DNA of 35,288 nucleotides, taken from an uncultured Paraprevotella sp. (GTDB lineage: Bacteria > Bacteroidota > Bacteroidia > Bacteroidales > Bacteroidaceae). The position numbers and the translations under genes were made by a program. Position 1 is the stretch's first letter. Every line of letters starts with the position of its first letter. Positions 1 to 7,943 of this stretch are shown piece by piece. The notes beneath the pieces are model-generated. The model saw only the letters and a list, made by a program, of their open reading frames with translations, did not search any database and was not told where the DNA came from. The DNA lies in the NCBI GenBank assembly GCA_900766785.1, contig CAAFWT010000194.1:1-35288 (forward strand). The letters run 5' to 3'.

Positions 1-245
1 ATGACCTCCGCTTCCACTTCAACTGCAAGTATGAGGAGAAGGACCAGATAGGAAAACGCTATCGTCGAATGGATGCCATCGGATGTCCCTTCTGCGTGAC
101 TGTAGACCAGCAGACGCTGGAGGACAATACCGTCACCCTGCGTGACCGTGACACCATGGAACAGACTCGCGTCAGCATAGATTCGCTGAAGAACCTGGTG
201 GAGGAGAAGGTAAGTATCGAATCTCTGCTCAAGAAACTTGCATAA
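1..245 (+). CDS. glyS: Glycyl-tRNA synthetase, C-terminal end (partial)
   Basis: Reading from base 3 gives an 80-codon C-terminal fragment ending in TAA at 243-245; the 5' part lies outside the window. It contains IGCPFCVTVD, then LEDNTVTLRDRDTMEQ and a final VSIDSLKNLVEEK segment. This matches the anticodon-binding domain at the end of the single-chain, homodimeric class II glycyl-tRNA synthetase, which charges tRNA-Gly with glycine in the cytosol. The match rests on memory of the family; the catalytic domain is not visible. The next gene starts 13 bases downstream, so the two are probably co-transcribed. Confidence 0.85.
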   Translation, partial: DLRFHFNCKYEEKDQIGKRYRRMDAIGCPFCVTVDQQTLEDNTVTLRDRDTMEQTRVSIDSLKNLVEEKVSIESLLKKLA

Positions 246-258
246 ACTATTTCCGGAT

Positions 259-945
259 ATGACACACATACATCGCCGCTTGAGGTCTCTTACCTTCTGC
301 CTGACAGCCCTCCTGACCATGGCTTGTCTCTTGACATCCTGTGAGGAAACCACCAATGAGTGGGATCCTTACTATAACTGGCAGGTGCGCAATATCCAAT
401 GGTTTGCCACTGTGGCCGACTCTGCACGCACAGCCATCAGCCAGGCTAAGGCTCAGTATGGCGATGAGTGGGAGAAGCACTGTGAGTGGCGTATGTATAA
501 GACTCTGCAGCGCAGTACTGAGACATGGGGACCACTCAGCGACAGTATCTGTTGCCGTATCATTACACGTGGCAAGGGCCAGGTAAGTCCGGCCTACACC
601 GATAGCATCCATCTGAGTTTCCGCGGATGGCTCATGCCTACCGAGTATGAAACTCAGGATGGCAGCAAGGAGTCACGCATGGCAGTTTTCACCCAGACTT
701 ATTATGGCGACTATAATCCCCTCACGGCTTCTCCGCAGGTGGGTGCAGTGAAGTCCTTTACCGAGGGCTTTGGTACTGCCCTTCAGTATATGGTCAAGGG
801 TGATGACTGGTTGGTGTACATCCCCAGTGAACTTGCCTATGGTGAGAAGGATTCTGAAGTCATTCCTGCCTATAGCACCCTGCTCTTCCGTATCCACCTG
901 ATGGGTGTGTATGAAAGTGGAACGGGTGTGCCGGAGTGGAAGTAA
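259..945 (+). CDS. FKBP-type peptidyl-prolyl isomerase lipoprotein
   Basis: This 228-residue protein has a basic N-terminus, a hydrophobic stretch and a lipobox LTSC with the acylated cysteine at residue 28, so it should be a periplasmic or outer-membrane-anchored lipoprotein. The C-terminal half carries FKBP hallmarks: a central GFGTALQYMVKGDDW segment, then IPSELAYGEKDSEVIPAYSTL and the closing FRIHLMGVYE strand. FKBPs catalyse cis-trans isomerisation of prolyl bonds to help secreted proteins fold. I chose ATG 259 over an in-frame TTG at 238 because the TTG lies inside glyS and would put extra residues before the signal peptide. A terminator follows. Many Bacteroidales FKBP lipoproteins are divergent, so catalytic activity is inferred. 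Confidence 0.85.
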   Translation: MTHIHRRLRSLTFCLTALLTMACLLTSCEETTNEWDPYYNWQVRNIQWFATVADSARTAISQAKAQYGDEWEKHCEWRMYKTLQRSTETWGPLSDSICCRIITRGKGQVSPAYTDSIHLSFRGWLMPTEYETQDGSKESRMAVFTQTYYGDYNPLTASPQVGAVKSFTEGFGTALQYMVKGDDWLVYIPSELAYGEKDSEVIPAYSTLLFRIHLMGVYESGTGVPEWK

Positions 946-971
946 CGCCTCATTAGGTTTTTCATGGATAT

Positions 972-1004
972 AGCCCCCGTTGGTTTTACCGGCGGGGGTT
1001 TGTT
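972..1004 (+). terminator. Rho-independent terminator after the FKBP gene
   Basis: AGCCCCCG at 972-979 pairs with CGGGGGTT at 993-1000 around a 13-base loop, followed by TGTTT. It begins 26 bases after the FKBP stop and separates the glyS-FKBP unit from the repeat region downstream. Confidence 0.7.
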
Positions 1005-1197
1005 TCATTCCCAGATATACTCTGCTCAGCCTTTCTACAACAAAGGCCGCACTACCCATTTTTTTCGGCTCAGCAGAAAAAACATGGGGGAGGGGAAGGG
1101 ATTCCCCAATAAGAGTAGGTATTCCCAGACCCCTATAACCTGATTGTTATAGTCTATTACCTTAGCCGTCTTATCCCTATGCCTCAAACCAAACACA

Positions 1198-1281
1198 GCA
1201 TGAAATGATGGTATCATGCCATGAAATGATGGTATCATGGCATGAAATGATGATATCATGGCATGAAATGACGATCCTTGC
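1198..1281. repeat. Four tandem 21-bp repeats
   Basis: Four head-to-tail units start at 1198, 1219, 1240 and 1261, with consensus gCATGAAATGATGGTATCATG. Units 1-3 differ at one or two positions; unit 4 degenerates in its second half. Each intact unit contains the palindrome ATGAT-N3-ATCAT. The 21-bp period is two helical turns, so any bound protein would see identical faces. The period also keeps a minus-strand frame open with a seven-residue repeat, which I regard as incidental. Confidence 0.9.
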
Positions 1282-1317
1282 AAGTACGTGCGTCCGTCCT
1301 TTGCAGGTACGTGTGTC
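1278..1317. repeat. Two 17-bp near-direct repeats (GTACGTG type)
   Basis: TTGCAAGTACGTGCGTC at 1278-1294 and TTGCAGGTACGTGTGTC at 1301-1317 match at 15 of 17 positions and lie 23 bp apart. They directly follow the 21-bp tandem array, and the first copy overlaps its degenerate last unit. Confidence 0.7.
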
Positions 1318-1511
1318 TGAGATAGGCTTCATTTAGGAATCCCTTTCTCCCAAACCAGAAAAAATAAGAAAACACTAAAACGAAAACATCAGCTTAACAA
1401 ATCTTAAAGGGGAAAGCAACGACAATTTTCCGATTTTGGCATTTGGAGATTGCACGAATAGCATCAAAATACACAATTGTTTCCATGAGGTAGCGTTATA
1501 AAAATACAAAA

Positions 1512-1544
1512 TTGGCAGGAAGTGAGAAAAAATCACCATCTTTG
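1512..1544 (+). promoter_or_regulatory. Probable Bacteroidota-type promoter of the MG2 protein gene
   Basis: TTGG at 1512-1515 and CATCTTTG at 1537-1544 are separated by 21 bases, fitting the Bacteroidota -33 (TTTG-like) and -7 (TAnnTTTG) layout with one mismatch in each. Transcription would begin near 1551, just before ATG 1563. This argues against a start codon at TTG 1512. Confidence 0.5.
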
Positions 1545-1562
1545 CACTCGGTAGTTTTTGTT

Positions 1563-4500
1563 ATGATTACAAGACATTTCTTCTTATTCATTTTCTCCAT
1601 CCTCTCCCTCTCGGTATGGAGTCAGAATTCCATTACCGGCAGGGTGGTGGATGCCGAGACGGGGGAGCCGTTGCCTTATGCACAGGTGTACGCATCCGAC
1701 GGGAGGGGATGCCTGGCCAACGAGGAGGGAGACTTCGTGCTTGTTGGTGGGAAGGCCGATAGCATCAGGGTGACCTTCGTGGGATACGTTGCACAGAGTC
1801 TGTCCACAAGGTCCTCCCTGCAGGAGATACGTATGCAGCCCTGCAGCAGATGGTTGCGCGAGGTGACGGTGAAGCCAGTGAATGTGAAGAAGCTGCTGGC
1901 GGCATTGTCGCGCAGGCTGGAGGACGAATACAGGAAGCACAAGGAGGTGCAGGGTTATTACTTCTGCCGTGTACTGGAGCAGTCGGACAAGATAAACGAC
2001 CTGATAGATGCCATCCTGGTGGCCAGGAGTACGGTGAACCTGCGCAAGGCCGAGGTGCTGACGGGCAAGCATAGCAGTATGAGGATGCAGGGTGGGAAGC
2101 CCAGTCTGGCTTACATGAATCTGCACCGTATCCTGGAGGTGGGGCCTGCCATACATGAGGCAGACTTCTGGGCCGACATCATAGCGCCCCTCAACAGAGT
2201 ACTCTTCCCCAATCTCCTGCGTTATTACGACTGTGACTACGATATCCTGAGCCAGCCGAACGGTGATGCCATGTATCGCATCACGATGGTGCGCTCGGCA
2301 CTGGCCAAGTCGAAGGGCGTGTCTGTCATAGAGGGCACGTTGTACGTTGGGGTCTCTTCGGGACACTTGCTGCGCTTCGAGGCCAGCATGCCCAGCATGC
2401 AGATGACCACCATTGGGAATCAGGGGACATTCAGGGTGGAGAACGTGGTGTCACGCATCAACATCGATTATCGTCACACCAACGGGATGACCGAGGTGGA
2501 CCATGCTGACATGCAGATAGACGGACCTAAGTTTCATGGGCAGGCATTCCTGTTCAGCCTCACCGGAACGGAATTGGGCGACCGGGGGCAGGGCGTAGCC
2601 GTGAGAGGGAATATGCTGAATGCCACGAACGAGGCAGGATATGACTCCCTGTTGTGGGCTTCGGCCGAGGTGGTGAAACTGACTGAGCGTGAGAAACAGG
2701 TGGTCCGCCTTGCCCAGGCGGGACAGAAGGAGTCTGACGGCCAATGGAATCCTGCCCAGCGTAAGGCGGACATCAGCCTGTCGGCCTTCTCCCCACGATA
2801 CAAACTGGCAGAGCGGCAGGCAGCCTTCGGCAGGACCATTCCTCAGGAGAAGGTATACGTGCACATGGACAATACTTGCTATCAGCTTGGTGACACCATA
2901 TGGTTCTCGGCTTATACACGCAGGACAGATACCGACCGTCCTTCGGATGTGAGTGGGGTTCTCTATGTGGAACTCTACAGCCAGGAGGGTTACATGCTGG
3001 AACGCAAGCTGATTCAGATGCGTAAGGGGCACGGGCAGGGGTTCTTTGCGCTGAACAAGTCCACGCAGTATGCCGGTTACTATGAGTTGCGGGCCTACAC
3101 GCGCTGGCAACTCAATTGGGGAAGTTATGAGCGTCCGCATTCCGGCAGTTTTGGACGTACCTTTGATTCCGAGCAGCAGGAGCGGGAGTACTACCGCGAT
3201 TATGAGAAGCTATACAGCCGTGTGTTCCCGGTATACGACCGGCCGGAAGTTCCTGGTGACTTCTCTCGGGATATGACCTTGCGTGCCATGCGCAGGATTT
3301 ACAAGAATGACTCTAAGGAGCGCAGCCTTAAGGTCTCTCTGTACCCCGAAGGAGGCAATCTGGTGGCAGGGCTTCCCTGCCGAATGGCTTTCGAAGCCAC
3401 GTGGGACGATGGGGAATGGGCCGAAGGATGTTTGGTGTATGATGGCGACACGGCACTTGTGCAGAATCGTGGACGCGGAGTGCTCTCGCTCACTCCTGTC
3501 AATGGGATGGAGCGAGAAGCACGGTTTGTGGCATCCGATGGAAGAGCCGTTGCTGTGCCTCTGCCTCAGATAGATCATATGGGTGTGTCCCTTCGGGTGA
3601 TGCAGGACGAAGCCAGATGTATGGCGCAGATAGCCCATACCGATGACTTGCCTGCCGACAGTCTGGCCGTAAGTCTCATGCACGAGGGACGTCTGTTGGC
3701 TGCCCATGGGCTGGAGGAACTGGAGGATGAGGCAGGCTGCAGTCTGTACAGTATGAGTGACTCTCTGCTGGAGGCTCCGGGTGTGTATCAGCTTACGGTC
3801 TTCGATGAGCAGGGACATGTCTATGCCGACCGTCTGTTTTTCCGTTGGGGCCAGGAACTGATGAAGCCCACGCTCACCATTACAGGTTTGAAGACAGAGT
3901 ACAAGCCCTGCGAACCAGTGTCACTCACGCTGAGGTCGGTGGAGGGACGCAGCAATATATCGCTGACGGTGAGGGACGGGGACAGAAGCGACTGCCTGTA
4001 TGACAATGGCAATATCCTTACAGAGATGCTTCTCTCCAGTGAGATACGCGGATTTGTGCCCCATCCTGGCTGGTACTTCGAGCAGGACGACCAGAAGCAT
4101 CGTGCTGCCTTGGACCTGCTCATGATGACTCAGGGTTGGCGGAGCTTTGACTGGAAGAGCATGGCTGTGCGCGACGCATGGGAATTGTCACAGCCTGCCG
4201 AACAGAGCCCCATACTCGTGTGCAGCACATACAACAACAGCCATTGGCATGATGCTATTACAGGCACCCCCGACGTTAATGTGGGCAAGAATGGCAGCGG
4301 TACGGAGTATGATATTACCAATCCTGTTGGCATGTTCCAGTCTGCGAACGACATCTCGCAGAGTGCACACAGACCGGAGAATACATCCTATGAAGAGGTG
4401 AATAAGAAGCGGGCGTTGGACAAGATGGAGGCAAGCAGTTCCCGGCGTAAGGAACTGAAGGTGTATGCCGAGCTCATGCTGCAGGGGGAGGAGGACGACG

Positions 4501-5636
4501 GCATCATTTACGAGAGTGTGAGCAGACAAAGCGGTTTTCGTCTGCAGTTGCCTCCGTTCTATGGACAGGCAGCACTCTTCCTCAGTGTGGCCGACACTAC
4601 CCGATGGAAGAGGAATGAGTTCTATAATTGGATTCAGCAACAGGCTCCCAACGAGGAGTTCTGGGACCTTCCTTTGACCGAGAGAATCAGGATGGGCAAA
4701 AAGGGATTAACAGATGAAGCAACTTATCTGGCACGTATTTGCTGGCCCTATCCCATGCATGTGAAACCTTATTGTTATTATCAGAATCATTTGGTTCCAC
4801 AGCCTGCCTTTGGTTATGTTGATAACGTGTTGTCTGATGGTACACTCATGCCAGAGGTGACGGTGAAATCCACCCGTTCGATACTTAGGGCGTTCGATGA
4901 TACTTGGCCTGTGCTCCTGTATGATGCCGATGTGGCTCAGAATATGGAGGCCGACTATGGACAGGACTTCGCGCAGATAATGGTGGGCAATTATGGTATG
5001 AATGGCACGAAGAGCAACATTGTAGGTGCTGAGGAAACAGAGCCATCCTTTGACGTACGTTATGGCTATGGCAAGACACGGCGCGATGTGCTCGGGCTGT
5101 CCATTCCCAAGGATTCCATATATGACCGCAAGTATTTGATGTCTGGAACATTCTCTCTTACACGGCCCACCGATGTCAAGGGTATAGGCGGAATGGGTGC
5201 AGATGCTCATTTGCAGCTTTCACCTGGTGAGTCACGTGAGTATAGGGGCAATGGCGTGTGGGACCGTTATGTACTTTACTCCGATTATAGTCCGCGCATG
5301 GAGGGGAGTCCGCTTTATTATGGAGCCAATATGCCCAAGACCAAACTGGTGAAGTATCCATTCCCCGATGGTAGTCGCCGGATGACTTACAGGGATCGCC
5401 ACTATGTGCTGGACGGGTTTGCCGTTCCCGCGGAGTTTTATTCTCCCGATTACAGCAAGCGTGTTTTGGACGAAGGGGCAGCCGACTATAGGCGTACGCT
5501 TTACTGGAATCCTGATGTGCGTTTGAATGAGATGGGTGAGGCACGGATAAGTTTCTATAACAATAGTCGCACTACCCACATGACGGTGGATGCTCAAGGA
5601 CAAACACAGGATGGTACCCTTCTGTGGTACCGATAA
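1563..5636 (+). CDS. Large secreted protein with carboxypeptidase-regulatory-like and MG2-like domains
   Basis: This 1357-residue protein opens with a Sec signal peptide (hydrophobic residues 6-19, then WSQN). A carboxypeptidase regulatory-like beta-sandwich follows at about 23-92 (ITGRVVDAETGEPLPYAQV ... GDFVL). An MG2-type macroglobulin domain lies near 428-515 (VYVHMDNTCYQLGDTIWF ... YYELRAYTRW), with another Ig-like segment from about 767. A plug-like MPEVTVKSTRS segment is near 1095, and a conserved RTLYWNPDVRLNEMGEARISFYNN block near 1308-1335. Such proteins are common in Bacteroidota and may be surface or periplasmic, but no function is established to my knowledge. No TonB-dependent beta-barrel is evident. 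I chose ATG 1563 because an upstream in-frame TTG overlaps the promoter and would add a non-signal leader. Confidence 0.8.
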   Translation: MITRHFFLFIFSILSLSVWSQNSITGRVVDAETGEPLPYAQVYASDGRGCLANEEGDFVLVGGKADSIRVTFVGYVAQSLSTRSSLQEIRMQPCSRWLREVTVKPVNVKKLLAALSRRLEDEYRKHKEVQGYYFCRVLEQSDKINDLIDAILVARSTVNLRKAEVLTGKHSSMRMQGGKPSLAYMNLHRILEVGPAIHEADFWADIIAPLNRVLFPNLLRYYDCDYDILSQPNGDAMYRITMVRSALAKSKGVSVIEGTLYVGVSSGHLLRFEASMPSMQMTTIGNQGTFRVENVVSRINIDYRHTNGMTEVDHADMQIDGPKFHGQAFLFSLTGTELGDRGQGVAVRGNMLNATNEAGYDSLLWASAEVVKLTEREKQVVRLAQAGQKESDGQWNPAQRKADISLSAFSPRYKLAERQAAFGRTIPQEKVYVHMDNTCYQLGDTIWFSAYTRRTDTDRPSDVSGVLYVELYSQEGYMLERKLIQMRKGHGQGFFALNKSTQYAGYYELRAYTRWQLNWGSYERPHSGSFGRTFDSEQQEREYYRDYEKLYSRVFPVYDRPEVPGDFSRDMTLRAMRRIYKNDSKERSLKVSLYPEGGNLVAGLPCRMAFEATWDDGEWAEGCLVYDGDTALVQNRGRGVLSLTPVNGMEREARFVASDGRAVAVPLPQIDHMGVSLRVMQDEARCMAQIAHTDDLPADSLAVSLMHEGRLLAAHGLEELEDEAGCSLYSMSDSLLEAPGVYQLTVFDEQGHVYADRLFFRWGQELMKPTLTITGLKTEYKPCEPVSLTLRSVEGRSNISLTVRDGDRSDCLYDNGNILTEMLLSSEIRGFVPHPGWYFEQDDQKHRAALDLLMMTQGWRSFDWKSMAVRDAWELSQPAEQSPILVCSTYNNSHWHDAITGTPDVNVGKNGSGTEYDITNPVGMFQSANDISQSAHRPENTSYEEVNKKRALDKMEASSSRRKELKVYAELMLQGEEDDGIIYESVSRQSGFRLQLPPFYGQAALFLSVADTTRWKRNEFYNWIQQQAPNEEFWDLPLTERIRMGKKGLTDEATYLARICWPYPMHVKPYCYYQNHLVPQPAFGYVDNVLSDGTLMPEVTVKSTRSILRAFDDTWPVLLYDADVAQNMEADYGQDFAQIMVGNYGMNGTKSNIVGAEETEPSFDVRYGYGKTRRDVLGLSIPKDSIYDRKYLMSGTFSLTRPTDVKGIGGMGADAHLQLSPGESREYRGNGVWDRYVLYSDYSPRMEGSPLYYGANMPKTKLVKYPFPDGSRRMTYRDRHYVLDGFAVPAEFYSPDYSKRVLDEGAADYRRTLYWNPDVRLNEMGEARISFYNNSRTTHMTVDAQGQTQDGTLLWYR

Positions 5637-5713
5637 GGTTGGGACAACGATAGATGGTCCCATCAAGTATGTGTCCCATCTGCATTGCGACGAGGCATTT
5701 CGGAAATTATTGC

Positions 5714-5744
5714 TTGCAGGATATCAGGAATATGTGTAATTTTA
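5714..5744 (+). promoter_or_regulatory. Possible metF promoter
   Basis: TTG at 5714-5716 and TAATTTTA at 5737-5744 are spaced by 20 bases. The second box differs from TAnnTTTG in its last base. A perfect hairpin ACACCC/GGGTGT (5744-5761) overlaps the expected transcription start. The 174-base gap before metF shows no riboswitch fold that I recognise. Confidence 0.35.
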
Positions 5745-5810
5745 CACCCAATTAGGGGTGTTGTGTCCTGTGGGTATCCATGCCCCCATGCATTCATTAG
5801 GATAATACAG

Positions 5811-6767
5811 ATGAGTACTATAACAGAAATGATCAATAGCCATCAGGGCACGGCCTTCTCCTTTGAAGTGCTGCCTCCCCTGAAGGGTAACGGAACGGGG
5901 AACTTATTCCGCACGATAGAACAGCTCAGGGAGTTCAATCCTCTCTATATCAACATCACCAGCCATCGGAGTGAGTATGTGTATCATAATCTGGAGGGAG
6001 GACTGGTGCAGCGTCAGCGTGTGCGCAGACGTCCTGGTACGATAGCCATTGCCGCATCCATTCAGCAGAGATATGGGATACCTGTGGTGCCTCATATCGT
6101 GTGCAGCGGCAACTGCAGGGAGGACCTGGAGTATATGCTCATAGACTTGCAGTTCTTGGGCGTCAGCAACCTCCTGGTGCTCAGGGGAGACAAGGCCAAG
6201 GAGGAGAGTTCCTTTACGCCTACTGGCGACGGACCTGCCCATGCCACAGAACTCATAGAGCAAATCAATCAGTTCAACAATGGCTATTTCTGGGACGGAA
6301 CAGCCATGAAATGCAAGGGTGAACCATTTCGCTATGGCGTGGCCTGTTACCCGGAGAAGCATGAAGAGGCTGCCAATATGGAGGCCGATCTGTTTGCCTT
6401 GAAGATGAAGGCCGATGCCGGTGCTGAATATGCAGTCACGCAGCTCTTCTATGACAACGAGAAGTATTTCCAGTTTGTGAAGCGTGCCCGTGAGGCAGGT
6501 ATCAACATCCCCATCATTCCTGGTATCAAACCTCTGGCCAAGTTGAGTCAGCTCACCGTGGTGCCCAAGACCTTCCATTGCGATCTGCCACAGGACCTTT
6601 ATCGCGAGGCTGTCAAGTGCCGCACCGACGAGGAAGTGAAGCAGGTGGGCATTGAATGGAGCGTGCAGCAATGTCGCCAGCTCATGCAGCAGGGTGCCCA
6701 GAGCCTGCATTTCTATACCGTCAGCGCTGTGGACAGCATAGCTCAGATAGCCCGACAGATATATTGA
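5811..6767 (+). CDS. metF: Methylenetetrahydrofolate reductase
   Basis: The 318-residue product is full length for MetF, the cytosolic FAD enzyme that reduces 5,10-methylene-THF to 5-methyl-THF for methionine synthesis. It starts with the family's barrel strand AFSFEVLPPLKG; Glu19 corresponds to the catalytic glutamate. Also visible are HIVCSGNCREDLEYML, NLLVLRGDKAKEE, TQLFYDNEKYFQF and IPIIPGIKPL, the usual FAD- and folate-binding strand ends. I took ATG 5811, which begins MSTITEMINS, instead of an upstream start at 5685 that would add 42 unrelated residues. It is followed after 37 bases by holB. Confidence 0.95.
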   Translation: MSTITEMINSHQGTAFSFEVLPPLKGNGTGNLFRTIEQLREFNPLYINITSHRSEYVYHNLEGGLVQRQRVRRRPGTIAIAASIQQRYGIPVVPHIVCSGNCREDLEYMLIDLQFLGVSNLLVLRGDKAKEESSFTPTGDGPAHATELIEQINQFNNGYFWDGTAMKCKGEPFRYGVACYPEKHEEAANMEADLFALKMKADAGAEYAVTQLFYDNEKYFQFVKRAREAGINIPIIPGIKPLAKLSQLTVVPKTFHCDLPQDLYREAVKCRTDEEVKQVGIEWSVQQCRQLMQQGAQSLHFYTVSAVDSIAQIARQIY

Positions 6768-6804
6768 TGAAGGCTCCCTCTACTAACAGTATCACGACGC
6801 AGGG

Positions 6805-7938
6805 ATGAACGCAATAACATATTCGGATGTCATAGGCCAGCAGGAGGCCAAGCAGCATTTGTTCAAGATGGTGCACGAAGGACGTGTGCCTCATGCGCTG
6901 ATGATTACTGGTCAGGAGGGATCTGGTGCTATGCCTCTGGCATTGGCGCTGGCTCGCCATCTGCTGTGTGAACATCCCAGAGAGGATGGGCCCTGCCAGA
7001 CCTGTGCCAGCTGTCGCATGACTGCCGACTGGGCACACCCCGACTTGCACTTCTCCTTTCCTGTGTTCAAAGCCAAGAGTACAGACAAGCCCACCTCGGT
7101 CGACTATATGCCACAGTGGCGCGAACAATTGCAGCAAAGTATCTATTTCGATGCAGAGATGTGGCTCGCCGACATCAAGGCAGGAAACCAGCAGATGACC
7201 TATTATGTGCAGGAGAGCGATCGCTTGCAGCAATGTCTCTCCCTGAAGTCAAGTCAGGGCGGACGGCGCGTGGTACTCTTGTGGCTACCCGAACTGATGG
7301 ATGCCTCTCCTGCCAACAAGTTGCTCAAGCTCATAGAAGAACCACCCGAGCATACGCACTTCATACTGGTAAGTCTGCAACCCGAACTGGTGCTCGGTAC
7401 CATACAGAGCAGAGTGCAGAGGATAACCCTCCCGCCACTTGCGGAGGAAGAGATTGCCCAGGTACTGATGCAGCGTGATGGAGCAGCTCCCCAGCAGGCA
7501 CAGGAGTTGGCACATGTGGTTCAGGGTAACTATACTGAGGCTCTCAAGCAGGTGAGCGCAGAGGGCGAGAGACATGAGTTTAATATGTACTTCATGGAAC
7601 TGATGCGCCTCTGTTATGCTCGTAAGATCAAGGATCTGCGCCAGTGGACTCTCTCTGTATCGGCACTGGGGCGTGAAGGACAAAAGCGCATGTTGGCACA
7701 TTTCCAGCATCTCCTGCGCGAGAATTTTATCTTCAACTTTCATTCCGCTGCTCTGACTTATCAGACACGAGAGGAAAAACAATTCAGCGAGCGTTTCGCA
7801 CCCTTTATCAACGAACGTAATGTAATAGGTATCATGGAGGAGATGTCGCAGGCACAAAGGGATATCGAACAGAATGTGAATCCCAAAATGGTGTTCTTCG
7901 TATTCGCCCTCAAGATGATTATCCTCGTAAGACAATAA
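6805..7938 (+). CDS. holB: DNA polymerase III delta-prime subunit (clamp loader)
   Basis: This 377-residue AAA+-like protein begins with the clamp-loader signature YSDVIGQQEAKQHL ... GRVPHALMITG. The P-loop reads GQEGSGAMPLA (residues 36-46), with the nucleotide-binding lysine replaced by alanine, as expected for a delta-prime subunit that does not hydrolyse ATP. Cysteines 55, 64, 67 and 70 form the zinc module. The sensor region appears as NKLLKLIEEPPEHTHFILVS and the SRVQ motif as IQSRVQRI. It helps load the beta sliding clamp at the replication fork. The stop lies 5 bases before ricT. Confidence 0.93.
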   Translation: MNAITYSDVIGQQEAKQHLFKMVHEGRVPHALMITGQEGSGAMPLALALARHLLCEHPREDGPCQTCASCRMTADWAHPDLHFSFPVFKAKSTDKPTSVDYMPQWREQLQQSIYFDAEMWLADIKAGNQQMTYYVQESDRLQQCLSLKSSQGGRRVVLLWLPELMDASPANKLLKLIEEPPEHTHFILVSLQPELVLGTIQSRVQRITLPPLAEEEIAQVLMQRDGAAPQQAQELAHVVQGNYTEALKQVSAEGERHEFNMYFMELMRLCYARKIKDLRQWTLSVSALGREGQKRMLAHFQHLLRENFIFNFHSAALTYQTREEKQFSERFAPFINERNVIGIMEEMSQAQRDIEQNVNPKMVFFVFALKMIILVRQ

Positions 7939-7943
7939 TAGAT

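Larger units (their letters stand above)
946..1562. other. Long non-coding, repeat-rich intergenic region
   Basis: These 617 bases between the FKBP gene and the MG2 protein gene hold no convincing gene. They contain the FKBP terminator, two perfect small hairpins (GGGGAA/TTCCCC at 1092-1107 and CTATAAC/GTTATAG at 1133-1152), four tandem 21-bp units (1198-1281), a pair of 17-bp near-repeats (1278-1294 and 1301-1317), and a 15-bp motif (1327-1341) that recurs inverted at 35239-35253. Past about 1350 the sequence becomes A/T-rich and leads into the next gene's promoter. Confidence 0.75.

Noticed and set aside
238..258. TTG start for the FKBP lipoprotein
   Set aside because: It lies inside the glyS coding end and adds residues before a normal signal peptide; ATG 259 fits better.
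1035..1283. Minus-strand frame with a seven-residue peptide repeat
   Set aside because: The periodicity follows directly from the 21-bp tandem DNA repeat. There is no promoter, no domain, and the frame runs into the FKBP terminator area.
1198..1317. CRISPR array
   Set aside because: The 21-bp units abut without spacers, and no cas gene is present.
1512..1562. TTG start for the MG2 protein
   Set aside because: The segment holds the promoter elements and would add 17 residues ahead of a clean signal peptide.
5637..5810. SAM or cobalamin riboswitch before metF
   Set aside because: The gap is short and I cannot recognise the conserved cores; only a small hairpin is present.
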